Of a stretch of DNA of 7,828 bases, positions 1-5,059 are shown one piece after another (position 1 is the stretch's first letter; each line of letters opens with the position of its first letter). Location: positions 1 to 7,828 of the forward strand of contig JAPYPM010000101.1 of the NCBI GenBank assembly GCA_029937635.1, written 5' to 3'. The position numbers were made by a program, and so were the translations under genes. Below the pieces are notes generated by a model. The model was not told the DNA's origin, ran no database searches, and was given only the letters and a program-made list of their open reading frames with translations. The stretch comes from Nitrospinaceae bacterium (lineage in GTDB: Bacteria; Nitrospinota; Nitrospinia; Nitrospinales; VA-1).

Positions 1-561
1 CTCCTCATTTATATTTTCAAGCCTTTGCTTGATCCCATTATATTGGCCATTTACGACAAGTTCGCTAAATTCCATATTAGGAGCTAAAAGACCCGTCGAC
101 TGATATAGTTTGTAGGCGATCATGTCAAGCAAATATGGATCGCTATGAAGTGAATTAAAATTTATTTTTTTTGTGTTTCCATCACTATCTTTAAATCTAA
201 TTTTAATGGATTTGTTGTGTTTTCTCCAATGAGGTTCGGTTTGTCCTCTGCCTCTAAATTTAGATTTAATTAGATCTTTGCCCCACAATCCGAAACGTGC
301 TTTTCGATATTTTTTTAAGTTCCCAAGGTCTGTATTACTCGTTAAAGACTCAGTCAATCTAAAAAATATATCGTGTATTTTTTTTGTCGTTTCCAATTCA
401 TAGGTTTTAATTACATTTAAATCAGGATTCCAGGAAAGAATTTCATCAAGATGTTTATTTCCAACATCTCTTTTTAAATCCAAGGCAAAAGAAGTCTCAA
501 CGTTGATTATAATAAATAGAAAAAATATTCGAGCGCACACTTTATAAATCATATTTGTCAT
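1..561 (-). CDS. CotH kinase-like secreted protein (N-terminal part; continues past base 1)
   Basis: This open frame starts at ATG 561 and runs without a stop through base 1, giving 187 codons of a longer gene. Residues 1-26 form a typical signal peptide: basic start, a hydrophobic core rich in I and F, then TSFA before LDL, so the product is probably exported. Around residue 102 it reads FRGRG, followed by KSIKIRF near 117 and a block beginning SDPYLLDMIAYKLY near 140 with LVVNGQYNG after it. That order (RG, K-S-x-K-x-x-F, D-P-x-x-L-x-x-x-x-A-Y, x-NG-x-Y-x-G) is the signature of the CotH family, an atypical protein-kinase fold known from spore-coat protein phosphorylation. Later catalytic residues lie outside the window, so activity cannot be judged. 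It follows the DUF4956 gene by 7 bases with no clear Shine-Dalgarno, which suggests coupled translation. ATG 552 is an alternative start. The substrate is unknown. Confidence 0.8.
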   Translation of the reverse strand, partial: MTNMIYKVCARIFFLFIIINVETSFALDLKRDVGNKHLDEILSWNPDLNVIKTYELETTKKIHDIFFRLTESLTSNTDLGNLKKYRKARFGLWGKDLIKSKFRGRGQTEPHWRKHNKSIKIRFKDSDGNTKKINFNSLHSDPYLLDMIAYKLYQSTGLLAPNMEFSELVVNGQYNGIKQRLENINEE

Positions 562-568
562 AAATAAA

Positions 569-1273
569 CTATGCAAATAAATTAGTTTCGGGGCTCAACA
601 TTGTTACCTTTTTAACATTTTCTAGGTTGCTAATGTTGTCAACTAAAGCAGATGGGATGGCTGTGGAAATTTTTTTAAAGATAATGGAATAAGTGGTTTC
701 GGCGTATAAATTATTTTGATCCACTAAGCTTGAACGAACATTCCATTTAACTTCGCACTGATCAAGAATATTGGGTATCATATTGCCATTCTTCCCATCA
801 CTCTGATCCAGAGAACTTTGAACTACCATTATGTAATCCGTATGAGTGGCCTGGGAAAAATTCATTTTTGATAAGACAATTACAATAACGGATACAAAAA
901 ACACTGAAGAGGCGGCCATTAAATAATTTCCGCTGCCAACCGATAATCCTGTTGCTATCGCCCAGAAAAGATAAGCCATATCTTTAGAGTCTTTTATCAC
1001 AGCCCTAAATCTGATGATTGAAAGCGAACCGATCAGTCCTAATGACAATGCTATGTTCGAACCAATGACCATCATTATAATCGTCACAATGACTGTAACA
1101 AGAATTATGGTAAAGTTGAACGATGCTTCATAGGAAAAACCAGTATGGGTCTTGCGATAAACGTAAGAAACTATATACGCCATAATAAAAGAAGTAATTA
1201 ATGCTGTAAAAATAAGCGCAAAAGTCAATTCGCCCCCCGTTGAATGCCCTAACTTTTGTAAAATCATGTCCAC
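569..1273 (-). CDS. DUF4956 domain integral membrane protein
   Basis: The protein has 234 residues. The N-terminal half is strongly hydrophobic, with membrane segments at about 16-38, 52-72, 74-86 and 100-135. Between them lies the diagnostic stretch GLIGSLSIIRFR (79-90) followed by K94-D95 and AYLFWAIATGL (100-110), which is how I recognise DUF4956. Residues 136-234 form a soluble C-terminal domain, probably cytoplasmic. The biochemical role of the family is not established. Its genes often neighbour VTC-domain and CotH-like genes, as here, so a shared envelope-associated process is a reasonable inference. I chose GTG 1273 as the start because AGGAGG (minus strand, 1286-1281) sits 7 bases upstream; ATG 1267 in the same frame would be 13 bases away. 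It lies 14 bases after the VTC gene and 7 bases before the CotH-like gene. Confidence 0.85.
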   Translation of the reverse strand: MDMILQKLGHSTGGELTFALIFTALITSFIMAYIVSYVYRKTHTGFSYEASFNFTIILVTVIVTIIMMVIGSNIALSLGLIGSLSIIRFRAVIKDSKDMAYLFWAIATGLSVGSGNYLMAASSVFFVSVIVIVLSKMNFSQATHTDYIMVVQSSLDQSDGKNGNMIPNILDQCEVKWNVRSSLVDQNNLYAETTYSIIFKKISTAIPSALVDNISNLENVKKVTMLSPETNLFA

Positions 1274-1280
1274 TGGGAAA

Positions 1281-1286
1281 CCTCCT
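1281..1286 (-). promoter_or_regulatory. Shine-Dalgarno of the DUF4956 gene
   Basis: The minus strand reads AGGAGG here, a full match to the anti-SD sequence, 7 bases before GTG 1273. It almost abuts the stop codon of the upstream VTC gene (1290-1288). This supports the GTG start and suggests that ribosomes finishing the first gene can re-initiate on the second. Confidence 0.75.
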
Positions 1287-1287
1287 G

Positions 1288-2004
1288 TTATTTGATTGCC
1301 ATTGAACTGTTCACAGCTAAACTTTGAACTGACAAGGCATATTTACTAATAGCTTCTCTTTTTAACCCATATTTTTTTATAATATACCTCAACCAATCAG
1401 GGAAATAACCTGGCGTCTTTACTTCAAGTATATTTTTGTGCATGGGTAAAACAGATATGTTGGGCGTAATATCAATATTCCCTTGAAAACGATCACAAAA
1501 CACATCGGAGTCAATTGTAATTCGAACAGCTTGATCTATTTTGGAAAACAGGGCAATTCGTCTGTAATTTACTATTATAAAAAAATGAAAACAGCCTACT
1601 TTTGTTAGCTTTGCAACGTGAGAAATAATTGGATCAGAATTATTTAATTGAAAAGCATTGGGGTTTCCTTTGATCATATCCATGAATAGACTATGGCTAA
1701 TCTTTGTTTTAGTTTTTATAGTCTTATTGGCACCTCTATTCTTTAACTCAATATATAAAGAACTACCTTTGCTTAAAGGGGGGTAGAACCTAAACCTTAC
1801 TTTCTGTCTTATATTCGCGCCCATTATCTTATCTCTATATGCACTTAAATGGTAATTCTCCATATAGATGGAAGATACTGAATATTTTCCATCTTCTTTT
1901 CGCGAATGCTCATCCTGAAAGGTAAATGCCTGAAGGTCATTTAAAAAATTACCTCTTATTTCCAAAGGAAGGTAGTACTTATACTCTATTCTTTGTTTTC
2001 CCAT
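1288..2004 (-). CDS. VTC-domain (polyphosphate polymerase-like) protein
   Basis: This 238-residue protein carries the motif series of the VTC domain, the tunnel-fold catalytic domain that in yeast Vtc4 makes polyphosphate from ATP. In order: RIEYKYY (5-11), SSIYMEN (44-50), KVRFRFY (68-74), ELKNR (86-90), YRRIAL (147-152), RITID (161-165), LEVK (193-196) and SKY (220-222). The paired basic and acidic residues that line the tunnel (R5, E7, K9, R70, R72, E86, K88, E194, K196) all look present, so the protein is probably catalytically competent. There is no signal peptide or membrane segment, so it should act in the cytoplasm, perhaps beside its DUF4956 membrane partner. The length fits bacterial stand-alone VTC domains. 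It is the first gene of the three-gene minus-strand operon. The start ATG 2004 lacks a good Shine-Dalgarno. Polyphosphate synthesis is inferred from the family; the bacterial proteins may use another product or acceptor. Confidence 0.85.
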   Translation of the reverse strand: MGKQRIEYKYYLPLEIRGNFLNDLQAFTFQDEHSRKEDGKYSVSSIYMENYHLSAYRDKIMGANIRQKVRFRFYPPLSKGSSLYIELKNRGANKTIKTKTKISHSLFMDMIKGNPNAFQLNNSDPIISHVAKLTKVGCFHFFIIVNYRRIALFSKIDQAVRITIDSDVFCDRFQGNIDITPNISVLPMHKNILEVKTPGYFPDWLRYIIKKYGLKREAISKYALSVQSLAVNSSMAIK

Positions 2005-2043
2005 TAACTTGTTGAGTTATATAAGTTTTTCGTTTAAATAAAA

Positions 2044-2073
2044 TTGGCAAAGTTTTGCATTATATCTTATAAG
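2044..2073 (+). promoter_or_regulatory. Candidate sigma70-type promoter for the duplicated-domain gene
   Basis: TTGGCA (2044-2049) is followed after 17 or 18 bases by TTATAA (2067-2072) or TATAAG (2068-2073), a reasonable -35/-10 pair pointing right. Transcription would start near 2080, leaving a leader of about 165 bases before ATG 2247. The surrounding DNA is AT-rich, so chance matches are possible. Confidence 0.35.
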
Positions 2074-2086
2074 TAAATATAGTCAG
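2059..2086 (-). promoter_or_regulatory. Candidate promoter for the VTC-DUF4956-CotH operon
   Basis: Read on the minus strand there is a perfect TATAAT at 2064-2059 with CTGACT at 2086-2081, separated by 16 bases. The -35 box matches only in TGAC. Transcription would begin near 2052, about 48 bases before ATG 2004. The site overlaps the opposite-facing candidate promoter at 2044-2073. Confidence 0.45.
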
Positions 2087-2233
2087 TATTTTTCTCGTAA
2101 ATTTTCATGGATTGATTATGAGTTTTAAAACTAAAAAAAGAAGATGGAAATGGCAGTACTAAAGAGGCGCAGTAGTATGTTCACGCACTTTATACATTAC
2201 GGCTGGTTTTAAATACGAGCAGTCACCGTTACC

Positions 2234-2241
2234 AAAGGAGG
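2234..2241 (+). promoter_or_regulatory. Strong Shine-Dalgarno of the duplicated-domain gene
   Basis: AAAGGAGG lies 5 bases before ATG 2247. It is the best ribosome site of the window and fixes the start codon. It is also good evidence that this unfamiliar frame is, or recently was, an expressed gene. Confidence 0.8.
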
Positions 2242-2246
2242 AATCA

Positions 2247-2930
2247 ATGTTACAAAAATTTAAAATGAGAACTTATGTAACACTTTTATTGATCGGGTTA
2301 TTTGTATTACCATATGTGGTGGAGGCAGTCGATCGTATCGAGAACGCCACGGATCGTTTTAGTTGTGGTGAGAGCCTGGATGAGGTGAAGAATTGTCTGG
2401 AGGCCGTGATCAGCACGAGAGATGCGACAATCGATCAACTGAACACCCGACTTTTTACCATTGGCACTGAAAGTGCGTGGCACACGGTGAGTGAAATTGA
2501 TAAACTGAAGCACGCTGTCGTGAAAGCAGAACAAGAAGTAGTAAAGCTGCAGGCCGGTGTCGGTTGGTGGCTAAAGAAGTTGATACGAAAAAAATTTATT
2601 GAAGGGTGTGGGGTGGCAGTGGATGGAATCGAGAGCGCTACAGATCGTTTTGGTTGTGGTGAGAGCGTGGAGGAGGTGAGGAATTGTCTGGAGGCCGTGA
2701 TCAGCTCGAGAGATGCGACAATCGATCAACTGAACACCCGGCTTATTAATAGTGAAGTTGCGGAGCAAGATAAGAAAATTGAGGAACTGCAGAACGCGTT
2801 CTGGAGAGCGGAAGGAGAGGTAAAAAAACTTCAGGTCGGGGTCGGTTGGTGGCTAAAGAAGTTGATACGAAAAACAATGTCGGGGTGTGGGTGGGAACAT
2901 ATACCATATCCGCAGGTCACGCGCCCATAA
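2247..2930 (+). CDS. Predicted exported protein with two tandem Cys/coiled-coil/cationic-Trp units; family not recognised
   Basis: I do not recognise this 227-residue protein. Residues 1-27 form a signal peptide: basic KFKMR, a hydrophobic core from about 10 to 25, then VVEA before VDR. The rest consists of two homologous units, about 28-122 and 125-215. Each unit starts ATDRFxCGES, has a Cys pair spaced C-x9-C (C40/C50 and C137/C147), then about 50 residues predicted to be helical with heptad-like hydrophobic spacing, and ends GVGWWLKKLIRK (104-115; 198-209) with GCG shortly after (C121; C214). Six cysteines in two equal sets suggest disulfides in an oxidising compartment. The short tail after 215 is unlike the units. 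Base composition is visibly richer in G and C than the neighbouring genes, hinting at separate origin. It is divergently placed from the CotH-like operon. Cell-wall binding, membrane interaction and adhesion are all possible, but none is shown. Confidence 0.7.
   Translation: MLQKFKMRTYVTLLLIGLFVLPYVVEAVDRIENATDRFSCGESLDEVKNCLEAVISTRDATIDQLNTRLFTIGTESAWHTVSEIDKLKHAVVKAEQEVVKLQAGVGWWLKKLIRKKFIEGCGVAVDGIESATDRFGCGESVEEVRNCLEAVISSRDATIDQLNTRLINSEVAEQDKKIEELQNAFWRAEGEVKKLQVGVGWWLKKLIRKTMSGCGWEHIPYPQVTRP
2328..2612 (+). repeat. Tandem domain repeat, unit 1
   Basis: This is the first copy of the unit (residues 28-122). Its N-terminal 39 codons (I31-L69) match unit 2 with about 9 base differences in 117, counted by eye, at an offset of 97 codons. 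The codons for V105-K115 are identical to unit 2 over 34 bases. The middle (residues 70-103) is much less similar. Confidence 0.9.
2619..2891 (+). repeat. Tandem domain repeat, unit 2
   Basis: This is the second copy of the unit (residues 125-215). Relative to unit 1 the offset changes from 97 codons in the first part to 94 codons at the GWWLKKLIRK block, so three codons were lost here or gained in unit 1, within the diverged middle. Confidence 0.9.
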
Positions 2931-3080
2931 TGGCGGAAATATTTGGCCTTCAGGACGAGTTAAAGGCTACGAAGGAAGAAGATCCAGAAAATAAAATCTA
3001 ACGAACGGTATGAAGCGTCAGCGCGTGCGGAAAGACTTGTGCTTCGCCGCATTAAAGGAGATATAAGTCAAAAAGAGTAA
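2879..3080 (+). pseudogene. Coding-like debris after the duplicated-domain gene (shifted frames)
   Basis: Past the stop at 2928-2930 the sequence still reads like protein in other frames. In the -1 frame it is open from before 2880 to TAA 2999-3001 and includes GTYTISAGHAPIMAEIF and then a charged segment LQDELKATKEEDPENK. Back in the original frame, from about 2964 to the stop at 3078, it reads charged helix-like sequence with NERYEASARAERLVLRR. Both stretches share the higher GC of the upstream gene. The simplest reading is that the gene once had a longer charged C-terminus, now broken by two indels. Independent small ORFs (for example ATG 2930, 23 codons, overlapping the stop as TAATG) are an alternative. 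No homologue is recognised. Confidence 0.3.
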
Positions 3081-3109
3081 ATTCTCCAAACCCACTCCTA
3101 GAGGCTTAC

Positions 3110-3362
3110 CGACAATCAATCGATTAAACGAATTGGTTTTCTTGAGAAGTGTCATAACAATATCACTAACAATGTTTTCTGCAAAGATACCGTAACTAAT
3201 ATTGACAGCCCCTTAGATTCATCTATACCCTAAAAAGTCGAAGCCTTTAGAGATACAACCTACGAAAAACTTACCAGGATGCTTCTCCACTTTTAATTTC
3301 TTAAGCGCCTGATTGACGATGATTAATTTTCGGACAAAGTAAATATAGCACCAAGCTAATAT
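3110..3362 (-). pseudogene. Reverse transcriptase fragment (C-terminal palm/thumb region), degraded
   Basis: On the minus strand an open stretch from about 3362 to a stop at 3221-3219 reads FVRKLIIVNQALKKLKV, then EKHPGKFFVG and KGFDFLGYR. The HPxK block (3281-3270) and FDFLGY (3242-3225) are motifs typical of group II-intron-like bacterial reverse transcriptases just after the catalytic YxDD motif. Immediately after FDFLGY the frame breaks: a +1 shift gives DESKGLSI (3223-3200), then the first frame resumes with SYGIFAENIVSDIV (from about 3197), which resembles the expected continuation. No YxDD catalytic motif is seen upstream and the fragment stops at 3363-3365, so the gene lacks its 5' part and is dead. 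The end near 3110 is uncertain. It marks old mobile-element activity between the two operons. Confidence 0.6.
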
Positions 3363-3378
3363 TTATAGGGGGGCTCTC

Positions 3379-3694
3379 TTGAGGGGAGGTGGCCGCACAT
3401 TTTATGTCAAAGGTAATCAAAAAAAACCTGAAAAACCTGATAGTGAAGGAGAAGAGGATGGATTGCGAGTGGTGAAGACAAAAATCTTCGTTAAGAATTT
3501 TGGCATTACTGGGAGAGTTTTTGGAAGAAACTATTAGGTCTTTTACGATAGACTATAGAAAGATTATTAAAGTGCTTGAAGGAGAGGTGTGGAAACTTAG
3601 GTATGCGAAACACCTTAAAAGATTAAGTAATTCTGATTTGCATTTAGTTGTAGGAATGGATGATAAAATTAAGTATGTTCCTTCAAGCAGATAA
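3379..3694 (+). pseudogene. Frame-broken coding remnant of unknown family
   Basis: Two overlapping plus-strand frames look protein-like and may be parts of one gene. The first, from a TTG at 3379 preceded by AGGGGGG, reads RGGGRTFYVKGN, a Lys/Pro/Glu/Asp-rich linker, then RVVKTKIFVKNFGITGRVF, and stops at 3535-3537. The second, open from 3476 to TAA at 3692-3694, reads FLEETIRSFTIDYRKI and ends KRLSNSDLHLVVGMDDKI plus KYVPSSR. A single indel near 3500-3537 would join them into about 100 residues. There is no ATG start and no family I recognise. The second frame alone, from a TTG at 3500, could instead be a small gene, but it lacks a ribosome site. Confidence 0.3.
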
Positions 3695-3842
3695 GGTGTC
3701 AGCAAATTGGGTGTATTTTTTTTCGCTCTTAGCAGTGTTATGAATAACATCCAACACTCCTCAGTAATAGCAATCACTTCATAATCATCAGCGAACAGGG
3801 CTTCTAGATCAATTGGCTCTCTCCTTAATTCAAGGCTAAATG

Positions 3843-3851
3843 TGGTATAAT
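3843..3851 (+). promoter_or_regulatory. Extended -10 promoter candidate for the leg operon
   Basis: TGG-TATAAT is a full extended -10 element: a perfect TATAAT (3846-3851) with TG one base upstream. There is no good -35 at 17 bases; TTAATT at 3825-3830 is 15 bases away. Extended -10 promoters can work without a -35. Transcription would start near 3858 and leave a leader of about 180 bases before legB. Confidence 0.5.
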
Positions 3852-3872
3852 TTAAAAATATAGGTAATAGTT

Positions 3873-4010
3873 ATGGGTCTTGAATATTTGAAGATCATGC
3901 CTTCACGTTTAGAAATAGCACCTAATAGTTTTTTGGATCAGGAAATATTTTATTTTGTGTTATTTTTATTTTATTCGTTCCCAAGCTTGTTCTTCAACGG
4001 TTCTTCCTAA
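3873..4010 (+). CDS. Possible 45-residue hydrophobic leader ORF (weak)
   Basis: ATG 3873 opens a frame of 45 codons ending at TAA 4008-4010. The product would be MGLEYLKIMPSRLEIAP followed by a hydrophobic, Phe-rich stretch (about residues 26-41), which could be a single membrane segment. It lies inside the putative 5' leader of the leg operon. It has no clear Shine-Dalgarno (only AGG about 8 bases upstream), and the Phe/Leu richness is what AT-rich non-coding DNA would give. I list it because of its position, not because I believe it strongly. Confidence 0.15.
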   Translation: MGLEYLKIMPSRLEIAPNSFLDQEIFYFVLFLFYSFPSLFFNGSS

Positions 4011-4040
4011 AAAAATATACAAATTAGTCATGATGTGTTA

Positions 4041-5051
4041 ATGAAAAAAATTTCCGGAAAAATTTTAGTCACTGGAGCGGACGGATTTATTGGCTCTCAT
4101 TTGGTAGAAGCATTAATCAGTGAGGATTGTGATGTCCGCGCATTGGTATTTTATAACTCTTTCAACTCATGGGGGTGGTTGGATACTATTTGCGAGGATT
4201 ATAAGAAAGAGTTGGAGGTGGTGGCAGGAGATATTAGAGATCCCTTTGGTGTTAGAAAAATTATAGAGGGATGTGATGTGGTACTGAATCTTGCAGCGCT
4301 AATTTCTATTCCTTTTTCCTATCGGTCTCCTAGCACATATATAGACACAAATATAAAAGGTGCTTTGAATGTCCTTCAAGCCGCACACGAGTTAGGGGTT
4401 AAAAAAGTAATTCAAACCTCAACAAGTGAAGTATATGGCACAGCTCAATTTGTCCCGATAACAGAAAAACATCCATTGCAGGGGCAATCACCATATTCGG
4501 CATCGAAAATTGGAGCTGATCAGCTTGCTATGTCATATTTCTATTCTTACGGTACACCGATTAGCATTATAAGGCCTTTTAATACTTTTGGTCCGCGCCA
4601 ATCTATGCGTGCAGTAATCCCCACTATAATTGCCCAAATTGCAAGCGGACAAAAAAAAATCAAACTAGGTTCTTTGACTCCTACTCGCGATTTTAATTAT
4701 GTTTCTGACATTGTGCAGGGATTTATTTTGGCGGCAAAATCTGAGCAGTGTATTGGCCAAGCTATTAATCTTGGTAGTAATTTTGAGGTCTCAATCGGAG
4801 AGACGGTGCAGTTAATTTCAGAAATTATGAAAGTTCAAGTAGAAACTGAACAGGAAGGCCAGCGGGTTCGGCCTGAAAAAAGTGAGGTAGAGCGTCTTTG
4901 GGCATGTAACTTAAAAGCAAAACAAATTCTTAATTGGACTCCAGTTTATGGAGGTCGCGCAGGATTCGTCAAAGGTTTGGAGGAAACGATTGCCTGGTTT
5001 TCTAACGAGGATAATTTAAGATCATATAAATCAAATATTTATAATATTTAA
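4041..5051 (+). CDS. legB: NAD-dependent 4,6-dehydratase LegB
   Basis: This 336-residue protein is an extended short-chain dehydrogenase of the sugar-nucleotide 4,6-dehydratase type. It removes water from a nucleotide-linked GlcNAc (GDP-GlcNAc in the Campylobacter legionaminic acid route) to give the 4-keto-6-deoxy sugar. The NAD-binding motif GADGFIG is at 12-18, DIRDP follows near 64, the active-site TSTSE near 126-130, and the catalytic Tyr-Lys pair is Y152/K156 in YSASK. RPFNTFGPRQS and the later TPTRDFNYVSD are family landmarks of LegB-type enzymes. Length is normal. I chose ATG 4041, which gives MKKISGKILVTG; GTG 4035 would add two residues. Neither has a good Shine-Dalgarno. legC follows after 8 bases, so this is the first gene of the operon. 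Confidence 0.88.
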   Translation: MKKISGKILVTGADGFIGSHLVEALISEDCDVRALVFYNSFNSWGWLDTICEDYKKELEVVAGDIRDPFGVRKIIEGCDVVLNLAALISIPFSYRSPSTYIDTNIKGALNVLQAAHELGVKKVIQTSTSEVYGTAQFVPITEKHPLQGQSPYSASKIGADQLAMSYFYSYGTPISIIRPFNTFGPRQSMRAVIPTIIAQIASGQKKIKLGSLTPTRDFNYVSDIVQGFILAAKSEQCIGQAINLGSNFEVSIGETVQLISEIMKVQVETEQEGQRVRPEKSEVERLWACNLKAKQILNWTPVYGGRAGFVKGLEETIAWFSNEDNLRSYKSNIYNI

Positions 5052-5059
5052 AATGCTTC

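Larger units (their letters stand above)
3695..4040 (+). other. AT-rich intergenic region and leader before legB
   Basis: This stretch has no convincing gene. It contains an extended -10 promoter at 3843-3851 and the weak 45-codon frame at 3873-4010. On the minus strand a frame stays open from about 3870 to 3553, reading ELRREPIDLEALFADDYEV near its start, but it has only a GTG candidate start and no recognisable family. No terminator hairpin with a T-run was found, and no ops/JUMPstart element (GGCGGTAG type) was seen. Confidence 0.5.

Noticed and set aside
2307..2768. Two antisense open frames across the repeat units, sharing the peptide QLIDCRISRADHGLQTI
   Set aside because: Their similarity is just the complement of the duplicated sense units. 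They have no ribosome sites, and the sense frame has a signal peptide and a strong Shine-Dalgarno.
2328..2891. Diversity-generating retroelement (template and variable repeat) given the repeats near a reverse transcriptase fragment
   Set aside because: Of about 9 differences in the first 117 bases of the units, only 5 fall at A in unit 1, and the others include C-to-T, G-to-A, C-to-G and T-to-G. Adenine-specific variation is the hallmark of such elements, and the reverse transcriptase is dead and of the FDFLGY type.
3028..3052. GC-rich hairpin (GCGGAA with TTCGCCGC) as a terminator
   Set aside because: The stem has a bulge and is not followed by a T-run, so it does not qualify as an intrinsic terminator.
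3010..3066. ATG-started 18-codon frame MKRQRVRKDLCFAALKEI
   Set aside because: It is too short, has no Shine-Dalgarno, and the other frame here reads more like protein.
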